DNA of 64,000 bases from NCBI GenBank assembly GCA_937926105.1, contig CALANS010000175.1, forward strand, positions 1-64,000, given 5' to 3'. The position numbers and the translations under genes were made by a program. Shown here in pieces: positions 32,075-40,963 of this stretch (within the stretch, counting starts at the first letter, position 1; every line of letters begins with the position of its first letter). The notes beneath the pieces were generated by a model, which was not told the origin of the DNA, did not search any database, and worked only from the letters and a program-made list of their open reading frames with translations. The stretch is from an uncultured Actinomycetes bacterium (lineage in GTDB: Bacteria; Actinomycetota; Actinomycetes; Mycobacteriales; Nakamurellaceae).

Positions 32075-32486
32075 GGCTCAGGAGGACACTGCCTCCATCT
32101 CGGGGCGAGATCGGGCGTCAAGCAGCCATTGGTCGCAGCGATCGAGACGGGCGGCGGGCACCTTCCGACGCAGTTCGTCGCAGCCTGGAGGATGCCCTTC
32201 GGCCCTCGGACCCGATGCGGCCTACGCGGTCGGTCTTGGCCTGTCGGGCGACGACGGTCAGTCCGCTTTGCCCGAGTGAGATCGATGGACCTGGTCTGGG
32301 ACGTGTCTGGTCGGCCGGCAGCTCCAGTCCGCGCAGGTTCCGGCGCCTGTCCGATTTGTCGTTGCACGTGCTGCGACAAACCGGACACTCCCCGTGGTCC
32401 CCCTCCGGCCGGTCAGTCGCCTGCCGGTGACGCCTCGAGGATGCGCCGCGCCTGCGGGCCACAGCGTTCGGACCGACAATGACCCG
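32075..32486. other. Intergenic region without a supportable gene
   Basis: No frame here has convincing coding character, and the short frames are in competing phases. The region holds the 40-base palindrome described separately, and presumably the promoter of the glycosidase gene downstream. Confidence 0.6.
32348..32387. terminator. Long imperfect palindrome, candidate terminator or cruciform
   Basis: The 40-base segment has 20-base arms that match at 17 positions; the outer 14 bases (TGTCCGATTTGTCG against CGACAAACCGGACA) have one mismatch, and the centre is GCACGTGC. As RNA it gives a very stable hairpin after the esterase operon. No U-tract follows, which is common for actinobacterial terminators. 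Confidence 0.5.
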
Positions 32487-35165
32487 GTGACGAGATCAAC
32501 TCCAAGCGCACCCGCCGGGTCTGCAGCAGCGTCCGACGCCGAGCGGGCCAGGCTGGCCGACGCCGACGCCGGGACGGCCGAGTGGCGCCAGTGGGGGCCT
32601 TACGTCGCCGAGCGCGCCTGGGGCGGCGTCCGGGAGGACTACTCGGCCAGCGGCGACGCCTGGGCCTCGTTCCCGTTCGACCATGCCCGGTCCCGCACCT
32701 ACCGGTGGAACGAGGACGGGCTGTCCGCCTGGTCGGACGAGCACCAGCACGTGTGCCTGGGCATCGCGCTATGGAACGGGGCGGACCCGTTCCTCAAGGA
32801 GCGCTACTTCGGGCTTGCCGGTCCGCAGGGCAATCACGGCGAGGATGCCAAGGACTACTGGTGGTACGTCGACGCCACCCCGACGCACTCCTTCCACCGC
32901 ACCCGCTATGCCTACCCGCTGCGCGAGTTCCCGTATGAGGACCTGGTGCGCACCAACGCCTCCCGGGGCCGCGATGTGGGGGAGTACGAGCTGATCGACA
33001 CCGGCGTCTTCGACGGTGACGACTACGCGATGGTCACCTGTGATTGGGCGAAGGCCGGCCCGCGGGACATCCTGCTGTCGATCGACGTGCACAACCGCAG
33101 CGACCACCAGGCGACCGTGCACGTGCTGCCCACCCTGTGGTTTCGCAACACCTGGTCGTGGGACTACCCGGCCCCGGCACGCCCCCGGCTGTGGGCCGAC
33201 GGTTCGATCCTGCGGGGGCATCACGACAGGGTCGGTGAGCTGGCCGTGGTCAGCGTGGCCGATCCGGTCGGAGTGCCCGATGCCACCGTCCCCGTCACCG
33301 CTGCTCCGGCACCCGCGGCGGCCCTCTTGTTCTGCGAGAACGAGACCAACGTCGGCGCGCTGTACGGCAGCACCACCTGGGCGGGCCGGCCCGCAACCCG
33401 CTATCCCAAGGACGGCATCAACGACCACGTCACCCGCGCGGCCGACACCGTCAACCCGCAGCAGACCGGCACCAAGGCAGCCTTCCACCACGTGCTGAGC
33501 ATTCCGGCCGGGGAGCACGCCCGCGTCCGGGTCCGGCTGACATGCGACCGGACTCCCGGCGACCTCGCGGACGAGTTCGACGCCGTTCTGGGCACCAGAC
33601 AACGCGAGTCAGACCTGTTCTGGCACAGCGTGTTCGCCCAGCTGCCGGCCTGCCGTGCGCACGTCGCCCGGCAGGCCATGGCCGGGCTGCTGTCCAGCAA
33701 GCAGTACTACCCCTACGACGTGCGCCGATGGCTCTCCGGCGATCCCACCCAACCACCGCCCGCCCCCGAACACGCCAGCATCCGCAACGATGCCTGGTGG
33801 CACATGACTGCCCAGGATCTGATCCTGATGCCCGACCCGTGGGAGTACCCGTGGTTCGCCGCGTGGGATCTGGCCTTCCATTGCGTGGCCCTCGCCCTGG
33901 TCGATCCGGCGCTCGCGAAGGACCAGTTGCTGCTGCTCCTGCACGTCTGGTACATGCACCCGAACGGCGACATCCCCGCCTACGAGTGGAATTTCGACGA
34001 CGCGAACCCTCCCGTGCAGGCCTGGGCGGCCCGGCAGATCTTCGACATCGACGGCGGAACCGACACGGTGTTCCTGGAGCGGGCGATGCACAAGTTGCTG
34101 CTGAACTTCACCTGGTGGGTCAACCGGAAGGACGCCGAGGGCAACAACCTGTTCGAGGGCGGTTTCCTCGGCCTGGACAACATCGGCGCCTTCGATCGGT
34201 CGCAGCCACTACCGGGCGGGGAGGTGCTGGAACAGAGCGACGGCACCGCATGGATGGCGCTGTATTGCCTGGACATGCTGCGCATCGCCGTTTCTCTGTC
34301 TCGGGTCGGGCACACCTATGACGACCTGGCGGTGAAGTTCCTGGACCACTTCAGCTACATCGCGGCGTCCGCCTCCGAGATGGGCCTGTGGGACCAGACA
34401 GACGGGTTCTTCTATGACCACATGCGCAGCCCCGACGGGCACGCTCAGCCGGTGCGTATCCGTTCGCTGGTCGGCCTGATCCCGATCGCGGCGGTGGCCG
34501 GTCTGGATCAACGCATCCGCACGGCCATGCCGGCGTTGACCGACCGGCTGGACTGGCTGCACGAGCACCGGCCCGATTTGACCGAAGCGATGCACGTCGA
34601 CCAGCCGGCGGGCACCGGGCTGCTGTCGATGGTGGCGCCACAGCGACTGGTGCAGGTGCTGCGGATCGCCCTGGATCCCGTCGAGTTCCTGTCCGACCAC
34701 GGTCTGCGCAGCCTGTCGGCGGCGCATCGGGACCATCCCGCCGTTGTGCAGGTCGACGGGCAGCGATTCACCGTGGACTACGAGCCGGCCGAGTCCCGCA
34801 CGCCGCTGTTCGGCGGCAACTCGAACTGGCGTGGCCCCGTGTGGTTCCCGATCAACGCGCTGCTGATCGGCGCGCTGCGCCGGTACGACGCTCACCTCGG
34901 CGGGTCGCTGCGGGTCGAGCATCCGGTCGGATCCGGCCGCCAGCACACCCTCTCGGAGGTCGCCGAGGACCTGTCCGACCGGCTGATGTCGCTGTTCCTG
35001 CCCGGCCCGGACGGGGTGCGCCCGTGCCAGATCGGACTGCCGTGGCAGGAGGACGTGCTGTTTCACGAGTACTTCCACGGCGACACCGGAGCCGGTTTGG
35101 GCGCCAGTCACCAGACCGGCTGGACGGCGATGATCGCGGCGCTCGCGCTGGGCTGGCCGCGCTGA
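32487..35165 (+). CDS. GH63-like (MGH1-type) glycoside hydrolase, (alpha/alpha)6 fold
   Basis: The 892-residue protein matches the bacterial glucosidase group related to mannosyl-oligosaccharide glucosidase. Its N-terminal beta-sandwich covers about residues 15-400, and an (alpha/alpha)6 barrel follows. Conserved segments include WEYPWFAAWDLAFH, WNFDDANPPVQAWA, NWRGPVWFPINALLIGALR and GASHQTGWTA near the end. No signal peptide is seen, so it should act on intracellular alpha-glucosides or a glucosylated metabolite. The GTG at 32487 is chosen because VTRSTPSAPAGSAAASDAER leads into conserved sequence; the longer frame is atypical. It may belong to the ATP-grasp block, but 412 bases separate them. 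Confidence 0.85.
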   Translation: MTRSTPSAPAGSAAASDAERARLADADAGTAEWRQWGPYVAERAWGGVREDYSASGDAWASFPFDHARSRTYRWNEDGLSAWSDEHQHVCLGIALWNGADPFLKERYFGLAGPQGNHGEDAKDYWWYVDATPTHSFHRTRYAYPLREFPYEDLVRTNASRGRDVGEYELIDTGVFDGDDYAMVTCDWAKAGPRDILLSIDVHNRSDHQATVHVLPTLWFRNTWSWDYPAPARPRLWADGSILRGHHDRVGELAVVSVADPVGVPDATVPVTAAPAPAAALLFCENETNVGALYGSTTWAGRPATRYPKDGINDHVTRAADTVNPQQTGTKAAFHHVLSIPAGEHARVRVRLTCDRTPGDLADEFDAVLGTRQRESDLFWHSVFAQLPACRAHVARQAMAGLLSSKQYYPYDVRRWLSGDPTQPPPAPEHASIRNDAWWHMTAQDLILMPDPWEYPWFAAWDLAFHCVALALVDPALAKDQLLLLLHVWYMHPNGDIPAYEWNFDDANPPVQAWAARQIFDIDGGTDTVFLERAMHKLLLNFTWWVNRKDAEGNNLFEGGFLGLDNIGAFDRSQPLPGGEVLEQSDGTAWMALYCLDMLRIAVSLSRVGHTYDDLAVKFLDHFSYIAASASEMGLWDQTDGFFYDHMRSPDGHAQPVRIRSLVGLIPIAAVAGLDQRIRTAMPALTDRLDWLHEHRPDLTEAMHVDQPAGTGLLSMVAPQRLVQVLRIALDPVEFLSDHGLRSLSAAHRDHPAVVQVDGQRFTVDYEPAESRTPLFGGNSNWRGPVWFPINALLIGALRRYDAHLGGSLRVEHPVGSGRQHTLSEVAEDLSDRLMSLFLPGPDGVRPCQIGLPWQEDVLFHEYFHGDTGAGLGASHQTGWTAMIAALALGWPR

Positions 35166-35186
35166 CGGCGTCGGGCTGACCCATGG

Positions 35187-35276
35187 ATTCTGAAATTCTG
35201 CCCCCAGATTCTCGGGTGAACCGCATTCCCGCAGGTCACGGTGATCGTGGGGCGATCTGGAGGCAGATTCTCAGAC
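35187..35276. repeat. Inverted-repeat element, copy 2
   Basis: The left arm (35189-35210, TCTGAAATTCTGCCCCCAG...) and the right arm (35254-35275, ...CTGGAGGCAGATTCTCAGA) match as inverted repeats at about 18 of 22 positions, about 43 bases apart. They use the same motif as the pair at 27773-27880, but the sequences between the arms are unrelated. It lies between the glycosidase stop and the promoter of the anthranilate operon. Confidence 0.8.
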
Positions 35277-35312
35277 GGCGAGCGCCGCGGACATGCCGGC
35301 ATGTACGCAATT

Positions 35313-35343
35313 CTTGACGACCGTCACAGAACCGCTATATTCA
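35313..35343 (+). promoter_or_regulatory. Promoter of the anthranilate-CoA operon with shared regulatory box
   Basis: TTGACG (35314-35319), a 16-base spacer and TATATT (35336-35341) form a strong sigma-70-type promoter ending seven bases before the ATG at 35349. The spacer holds CGTCACAGAA. The 31-base segment is identical at 25 positions to 41837-41867 upstream of the CoA ligase, with the same geometry, suggesting a common regulator, probably the PaaX-type protein. Confidence 0.8.
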
Positions 35344-35348
35344 GTCCC

Positions 35349-37631
35349 ATGAAGGTTGCCTGCATCGGCGCCGGGCCGGCCGGACTGTTCACCGCGATCT
35401 GCCTGCGCCGCGCCGATCCGACGATCACCGTCGACGTGTTCGAGCGCAACGCCGCCGACGAGACCTTCGGGTTCGGCGTGGTCTTCTCCCAGGAGACCTT
35501 GGACAACATCGAGCAGGCCGACCCCGAATCCTTCGCCCGCATCGCGGCGCAGTTCCGGCACTGGTCGGCCATCGACATGGACGTGCTCGGGTTCCACGAG
35601 CGCTCGGACGGGCACAGTTTCGCCGCGCTGTCCCGGCGCGAGCTGCTGCGTATCCTCGGCGAGCGGGCGACCGAGCTCGGTGCGCGGCTGCACTTCCGGA
35701 CCGACGTGCCCGACCCGCTCGCGCTGGCCGATGACTACGACGTGCTGCTGGCCTCCGACGGGGTCAACAGCGTGACCCGCACCGCGCTCGCCGACGAGTT
35801 CCGGCCCAGCCGCGACCAGCGGACCAGCAAGTACGCCTGGTTCGGCACCGAGCGTCCGTTCGCCGAGTTCACCTTCCTGTTCGTGGACACGCCGTACGGC
35901 CTGTTCTGGGCACACATCTACCCCTACGACGAGACCACCAGCACCTTCATCGTGGAGACCTCGCCGGAGACCTGGCGCCGTGCCGGGCTGGACAAATTCG
36001 CGGCGGTGACGAGGGCTCCGGGGGAGAACGACACCGACAGCATGCGCTTTTGCGAGGAACTGTTCGCCGCGCATCTGGACGGCTACCCGCTGCTGGGCAA
36101 CAACTCCAAGTGGCTGGAATTCCCGGTGATGCGCAACGAGCGCTGGCATACCGGCAACGTGGTGCTGGCCGGCGACGCGGCGCACACCGCACACTTTTCC
36201 ATCGGCTCGGGCACCAAACTTGCGCTGGAGGACGGTATCTCGCTGGCACATGCGCTGCTGACCGAGCCGTCCGTGCCGGCCGCCTTCGGCGCCTACGAAT
36301 CCGAACGCAAGCCCCTGGTGGCCTCGCTGCAACGTGCCGCGCAGACCTCCCTGGAGTGGTTCGAGGGCGTCCAGCGGTACCGGAACCTTGCGCCCGAGCA
36401 GTTCTGCCTGCAGCTGCTCACCCGCAGCCAGCGCGTCACCTACGACAACCTCAAGCTGCGCGATGCCGACTACGTGAGCCGGTTCGACACCTGGTTCGCC
36501 GACCGGGCCCGTGCCGACGGGTACCGGGTGGCGGACGGCGCGCCCCCGATGTTCTACCCGCTGCGGCTGCGCGAGCTATTGCTGCGCAACCGGATCGTGG
36601 TCTCGCCGATGGCGCAGTACTCCGCGCAGGACGGCATGCCGAACGACTGGCATCTGGTACACCTCGGGTCCCGGGCGGTGGGGGGCGCCGGGCTGGTGTT
36701 CACCGAGATGACGTGCGTGTCTCCGGAGGGCCGGATCACTCCGGGCTGCCCCGGCATCTGGTCCGACGAGCAGGCGGAGTATTGGCAGCACATTACCGAG
36801 TTCGTGCACGGCAACTCGCATGCGGCGATCGGGCTGCAGATCGGGCACGCCGGGCGCAAGGGTTCCACCAAGCTGATGTGGGAGGGCGACACCGACCCGT
36901 TGGACTCGGGCAACTGGGAGATCATCGCGCCGTCGGCGCTGGGATACCGGCCGGACAGCCAGGTGCCGCGCGAGATGGCCTCGGCGGACTTCGACAAGGT
37001 GCTCGACGATCACGTGCAGGCAGCCCGCCGCGGCGCCGAGGCCGGCTTCGACATCGTGGAGTTGCACTTCGCGCACGGCTATCTCGCCTCCAGCTTCCTG
37101 TCGCCGCTGTCCAACCACCGGACCGACTGCTATGGGGGCAGTCTCGAAGGGCGGGCACGGTTCCCGCTGCAGATCGTGGATGCGGTGCGCGCGGTATGGC
37201 CCGCCGACCGGCCGATGAGTGTGCGGATTTCGGCCACCGACTGGGTGCCCGGGGGCTTCACCGGCGACGACGCGGTGGCGTTCGCGCGGATGCTCGCCGA
37301 GCACGACGTGGATATCGTGGACGTCTCCACGGGGCAGACCTCCATCGACGCCAGGCCCGCCTATGGGCGGCTGTACCAGACGCCGTTCGCGGATCGGATC
37401 CGGCAGGAGGTGGGCATCCCGACGATGACGGTGGGGGCGGTGGCCTCGGTGGACGATGCGAACACGATCATCGCCTCCGGGCGCGCGGACCTCGCGGTGC
37501 TCGCCAGGCCGCACCTGGTCGACCCGTACTGGACGCTCAACGCCGCGATGGACCAGCAGTTCGAGGGCCACGAGTGGCCGGTGCAGTACCTGTCCGGCAA
37601 GCGGGCCCGGCGACGGGAGCAGCAGCCATGA
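35349..37631 (+). CDS. Bifunctional FAD monooxygenase/OYE-type reductase, 2-aminobenzoyl-CoA monooxygenase/reductase-like
   Basis: The 760-residue protein is a natural fusion. Residues 1 to about 385 form a flavin monooxygenase (VACIGAGPAGLFTAICLRR dinucleotide fold; GDAAHTAHFSIGSGTKLALEDG FAD ribityl site, split across about residues 275-297). The rest is an old-yellow-enzyme-type TIM barrel (NRIVVSPMAQYSAQDG, GHAGRKGS, SPLSNHRTDCYGGSLEGRARF). This matches the Azoarcus 2-aminobenzoyl-CoA monooxygenase/reductase and proteins annotated as salicylyl-CoA 5-hydroxylase/oxidoreductase. It would hydroxylate and then reduce an aminobenzoyl-CoA ring without a ring-cleaving dioxygenase. Translation is probably leaderless; the stop overlaps the dehydrogenase start. 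Confidence 0.88.
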   Translation: MKVACIGAGPAGLFTAICLRRADPTITVDVFERNAADETFGFGVVFSQETLDNIEQADPESFARIAAQFRHWSAIDMDVLGFHERSDGHSFAALSRRELLRILGERATELGARLHFRTDVPDPLALADDYDVLLASDGVNSVTRTALADEFRPSRDQRTSKYAWFGTERPFAEFTFLFVDTPYGLFWAHIYPYDETTSTFIVETSPETWRRAGLDKFAAVTRAPGENDTDSMRFCEELFAAHLDGYPLLGNNSKWLEFPVMRNERWHTGNVVLAGDAAHTAHFSIGSGTKLALEDGISLAHALLTEPSVPAAFGAYESERKPLVASLQRAAQTSLEWFEGVQRYRNLAPEQFCLQLLTRSQRVTYDNLKLRDADYVSRFDTWFADRARADGYRVADGAPPMFYPLRLRELLLRNRIVVSPMAQYSAQDGMPNDWHLVHLGSRAVGGAGLVFTEMTCVSPEGRITPGCPGIWSDEQAEYWQHITEFVHGNSHAAIGLQIGHAGRKGSTKLMWEGDTDPLDSGNWEIIAPSALGYRPDSQVPREMASADFDKVLDDHVQAARRGAEAGFDIVELHFAHGYLASSFLSPLSNHRTDCYGGSLEGRARFPLQIVDAVRAVWPADRPMSVRISATDWVPGGFTGDDAVAFARMLAEHDVDIVDVSTGQTSIDARPAYGRLYQTPFADRIRQEVGIPTMTVGAVASVDDANTIIASGRADLAVLARPHLVDPYWTLNAAMDQQFEGHEWPVQYLSGKRARRREQQP

Positions 37632-38896
37632 CGGAAGCCGAGGAACGGGTGCTCGATCGCGAGCCGGCATTCGCCCTGAGCGCCGGGCAGATCGCGTTGA
37701 TGGACCGCGCCCGGGAACTCGCCCGGCGGGTGCTGCTCCCGGTGGCGGCGTCGGGTACGCCTGGCCGCGTCAATCGTCCGTTGGTGGCGGCGTTGGGGCA
37801 GCACGGGCTGCTCGGGCGACTGTTCCCGGGTGTCGGCACCCTCGGGGACGAGGCCACCGGGACCGGCGCCCGCCAGGTCGCCGCGCTGGATCTGTGCCTG
37901 CTCCGCGAGGCTCTCGCCGAGGTATGCCCGGAGGCCGAGACCGCCCTGGCGCTACAGGGTCTGGCCGGATACCCGATCCTGCAGTCCGGCAGCCCCGCGC
38001 AGATCGACGCCTACCTGCCGGGCATCGCCACCGGCAACCTGGTCGCCGCGTTTGCGCTCACCGAACCCGATGCCGGCTCCGACGCCGCCGCGTTGAGCCT
38101 GAACGCCGAGGCAGATGCCACCGCCGGCACCGGCGAGTCCGGAATCACTCGCTGGCGGCTGACCGGCCAGAAACGCTGGATCTCCAACGCTCCGGACGCC
38201 GACGTGTACACCGTGTTCGCCCGCACCACGGTCGGCGCCGGCGCCCGCGGCGTGTCCGCGTTCGTGATCCCCGCCGACCGGCCGGGCCTATCCGGCGAGC
38301 CGCTGGAACTGCTGGCCGAGCATCCCATCGGCACCGTCACCTTCGACGGCGTACCGGTGTCGTCCGGCGACCTGCTCGGTGAGCAGGATCGCGGCTTCCG
38401 GGTCGCCATGCGCACGCTCGACCTGTTTCGGCCGAGCGTCGGCGCCTTCACCATCGGGATGGCGCAGGCGGCGCTGGATGCGGCCGCCGAACACGCCGTC
38501 ACCCGCCCGGCGTTCGGCGGCACGCTGGCCGACAAGCAGGCAGTGGCCCACCTGCTGGCCGACGCGACGGCCCGGGTAGCTGCGGCTCGGCTGCTGGTCT
38601 ACGCCGCGGCATCGGCGGTGGATGCCGGGGCCGGCAACCCCGCCCTGTCCGCGTCCGCCAAGCTGCTGGCCACCGAGACCGCCCAGGCGGCCATCGATAT
38701 CGCGCTGCAGGTGCACGGCGCGAGCGGCCTGCAGCGGGGCCATCTGACCGAGCACCTGTACCGTGACGTGCGCGCCACCCGGATCTATGAGGGCGCCAGC
38801 GAGGTGCAGCGAGACATCATCGCCCGAGAGGTGTTCGCTCGGGCTCGCGATCGCATCGCCGGTGCCGGCGATGTACTCGAGAAGGGCAAGGAGTAG
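37628..38896 (+). CDS. Acyl-CoA dehydrogenase
   Basis: The 422-residue flavoenzyme has the acyl-CoA dehydrogenase pattern: FALTEPDAGSDAAALS (substrate/FAD contact), RWRLTGQKRWISNAPDADVY, the helical C-terminal domain, LQVHGASGLQRGHLTEHLYRDVRATRIYEGASEVQRDII with the usual EGxSEVQR closing motif. It introduces a double bond into an acyl-CoA, here probably in the ring-derived intermediate of anthranilate breakdown. The ATG overlaps the preceding stop by four bases. Confidence 0.92.
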   Translation: MTEAEERVLDREPAFALSAGQIALMDRARELARRVLLPVAASGTPGRVNRPLVAALGQHGLLGRLFPGVGTLGDEATGTGARQVAALDLCLLREALAEVCPEAETALALQGLAGYPILQSGSPAQIDAYLPGIATGNLVAAFALTEPDAGSDAAALSLNAEADATAGTGESGITRWRLTGQKRWISNAPDADVYTVFARTTVGAGARGVSAFVIPADRPGLSGEPLELLAEHPIGTVTFDGVPVSSGDLLGEQDRGFRVAMRTLDLFRPSVGAFTIGMAQAALDAAAEHAVTRPAFGGTLADKQAVAHLLADATARVAAARLLVYAAASAVDAGAGNPALSASAKLLATETAQAAIDIALQVHGASGLQRGHLTEHLYRDVRATRIYEGASEVQRDIIAREVFARARDRIAGAGDVLEKGKE

Positions 38897-38898
38897 CG

Positions 38899-39726
38899 GT
38901 GACGGGATTTGTCGGATCGACCCCGCCCACCGGGCACTGGCAGCACCTGGACGTCAGCGCCGACGGCGGCGTCGTGACCGTCACGCTCAACCGGCCCGAG
39001 AAGCTCAACGCCCTCACGTTCGAGGCGTACGCCGACCTGCGCGACCTGCTGCACGAGCTGGCGGCGCGCGGCGAGCAGCGGGTGGTGCTGTTGCGTGGCG
39101 AGGGCGACGCCTTCTGCTCCGGTGGCGACGTGCGGGAGATCATCGGCCAGCTGCTCGCCATGCCGCCGGACCGAAGGCTGGCGTTTACCCGGATGACCGG
39201 GGAGGTGGTGCGCGCGCTGCGCGAGTCGCCGCTGCCGGTGGTGGCCGCCATCCGCGGCATAGCCGCCGGCGCCGGTAGCGTGCTCGCCCTGGCCTCCGAC
39301 TTCCGGATCCTCGGCCGGTCCTCCCGGCTGGCGTTCCTGTTCACCAAGGTCGGGCTGGCCGGTGCCGACATGGGCGCCGCGTACCTGCTGCCCCGGCTGA
39401 TCGGCGCCGCGAAGGCCACCGAGCTGCTGATGCTGGGCGACACCATCGGCGCCGCGACCGCCGAGAGATACGGCCTGGCCACGGATCTGGTGGACGACGA
39501 CCAGGTCGACGAGGCCGCCCGGCAGCTGGCGCACCGGCTGGCCACCGGCCCCGCCCTCGCCTACGCGCAGACCAAGTCGCTCATCACCCGCGAGCTGGAT
39601 ATGAGCCTGGCCGCCGCGCTGGAACTGGACGCCACCACCCAGGCGCTGCTGATGTCCAGCGCCGACCACGCCGAGTTCCACGAGGCCTTCACACACAAGC
39701 GTGCACCGAACTGGCAGGGCCGCTGA
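38899..39726 (+). CDS. Enoyl-CoA hydratase/isomerase family protein
   Basis: The 275-residue crotonase-fold protein has VTVTLNRPEKLNALTFEAY, the oxyanion loop GEGDAFCSGGDVREII and the second half IRGIAAGAGSVLALASDFRILG followed by KVGLAGADMGAAYLLPRLIG. It would hydrate or cleave a ring-derived enoyl-CoA. It lies two bases after the dehydrogenase stop and one base overlaps the SDR start (TGATG), so it is part of the operon. Confidence 0.92.
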   Translation: MTGFVGSTPPTGHWQHLDVSADGGVVTVTLNRPEKLNALTFEAYADLRDLLHELAARGEQRVVLLRGEGDAFCSGGDVREIIGQLLAMPPDRRLAFTRMTGEVVRALRESPLPVVAAIRGIAAGAGSVLALASDFRILGRSSRLAFLFTKVGLAGADMGAAYLLPRLIGAAKATELLMLGDTIGAATAERYGLATDLVDDDQVDEAARQLAHRLATGPALAYAQTKSLITRELDMSLAAALELDATTQALLMSSADHAEFHEAFTHKRAPNWQGR

Positions 39727-40502
39727 TGATGGGCGAGAGACCCGACGGCGCCCGAGGTATCGCCCTGGTCACCGGGGCCGGGCGTGGCATCGGTTCGGCC
39801 GTGGCACAGCACCTGTCCCGAGAGGGCTACGCCGTGGCGCTCACGGCACGGTCGGCCGAGCAGCTGGCCGAGGCCGCATCGGGCTGCCCCGGACCGACCC
39901 GGACGATCCCCGCCGACCTCACCGCGCCCGACGCCGTGAACGGCATCCTCGACGACGTCGAGAACGCCTGGGGCGGTGTCGATGTGCTGGTCGCCAACGC
40001 GGGCATCGGGGCATCTGCCCCGTTGGAACGCATCACCGATGACCAATGGGCCGACGTTCTCGACCTGAATCTGACGGCACCGTTTCGCTGCCTGCGTCGG
40101 GTGATTCCCGGCATGAAGCAACGGGCACACGGCCGGATCGTCGTCATCGCCTCGATGGCGGCCAAGGTCGGCGAGCCCTACATCGCCGCCTATACCGCCA
40201 GCAAGCACGGCGTGCTCGGCCTGGTGCGGTCCGCGGCCGCCGAACTGGCCCGCACCGGGGTGACGGTCAATGCGGTGTGCCCCGCCTATGTCGACACACC
40301 CATGACCGAGTTCACCGTGCGTACCATCGTGCAGACCACCGGGCACTCCGCGGAATGGGCGCGAGAGTTCCTGGAACACAAGCAGCCCATCGGCCGGCTG
40401 ATCACGGTCGACGAGGTCGCGCAGGCCGTCTGGTATTGCGTCGTCAACGGCGCCGTCACCGGGCAGAGCCTGAATGTGGACGGCGGGGCGGTGCAGTCGT
40501 GA
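39726..40502 (+). CDS. SDR family NAD(P)-dependent oxidoreductase
   Basis: The 258-residue classical SDR has the cofactor motif TGAGRGIG, NAGIG in the second strand, the catalytic Ser in IASMAAKVGEP and the YTASK Tyr-Lys pair, with a C-terminal GQSLNVDGGAVQS. It is likely to oxidise a 3-hydroxyacyl-CoA-type intermediate. The ATG at 39726 overlaps the hydratase stop; an adjacent ATG three bases later is equally possible. The stop overlaps the RidA-type start by four bases. Confidence 0.92.
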   Translation: MMGERPDGARGIALVTGAGRGIGSAVAQHLSREGYAVALTARSAEQLAEAASGCPGPTRTIPADLTAPDAVNGILDDVENAWGGVDVLVANAGIGASAPLERITDDQWADVLDLNLTAPFRCLRRVIPGMKQRAHGRIVVIASMAAKVGEPYIAAYTASKHGVLGLVRSAAAELARTGVTVNAVCPAYVDTPMTEFTVRTIVQTTGHSAEWAREFLEHKQPIGRLITVDEVAQAVWYCVVNGAVTGQSLNVDGGAVQS

Positions 40503-40963
40503 GCGAGCCTGCGAGCGGTTCCGGGGGCGACCGGCCCCGCCGTCAGCTGCGGCGCGTCAATCCGGCGGAACTCGCGCCGGCCACCGGGTTCTCGCATGCC
40601 GTGCTGGGCACCGGGACCGTGGTGTTCCTGGCCGGTCAGACGGCGCTGGATCACACCGGCACGATCGTGGGCGGCACCATCGTCGAACAGTTCTGCACGG
40701 CGCTGTCGAACCTGTTGACCGCGCTGCGCGCCGCCGGTGGGCAGCCATGCGATCTGGCCTCGCTGACCGTGTACCTGACCGACATCCCCGACTATCGCGA
40801 GCACGCACGCGAGATCGGCCGGGTGTGGCGGGATCTCGTCGGTGCCGACTATCCCGCCATGGCGGCGATCGGCGTCACCCGGCTGTGGGACGACGAGGCC
40901 TTGGTCGAGATCGCCGGGCACGCGGTGATCCCAGGGGGTCAGCCAGCGGGTGGATCGGCCTGA
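40499..40963 (+). CDS. RidA family (YjgF/YER057c) enamine/imine deaminase-like protein
   Basis: The 154-residue protein carries the RidA fold segments FSHAVLGTGTVVFLAGQTALD, LSNLLTALRAAGGQPCDLASLTVYLTD and YPAMAAIGVTRLWDDEALVEIAGHAVI. The conserved arginine of classical RidA is replaced near the end by LWDDEALVEI, which is frequent in catabolic subgroups. In an aminobenzoyl-CoA pathway, removal of the amino group as ammonia from an enamine intermediate is the natural role. The GTG start overlaps the SDR stop, and the 3' end overlaps the convergent PaaX-type gene by 25 bases. Confidence 0.88.
   Translation: MSEPASGSGGDRPRRQLRRVNPAELAPATGFSHAVLGTGTVVFLAGQTALDHTGTIVGGTIVEQFCTALSNLLTALRAAGGQPCDLASLTVYLTDIPDYREHAREIGRVWRDLVGADYPAMAAIGVTRLWDDEALVEIAGHAVIPGGQPAGGSA

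Noticed and set aside
32118..32482. Several 70-120-codon frames in the gap before the glycosidase
   Set aside because: They lie on both strands in competing phases, lack ribosome binding sites and show no domain or codon bias.
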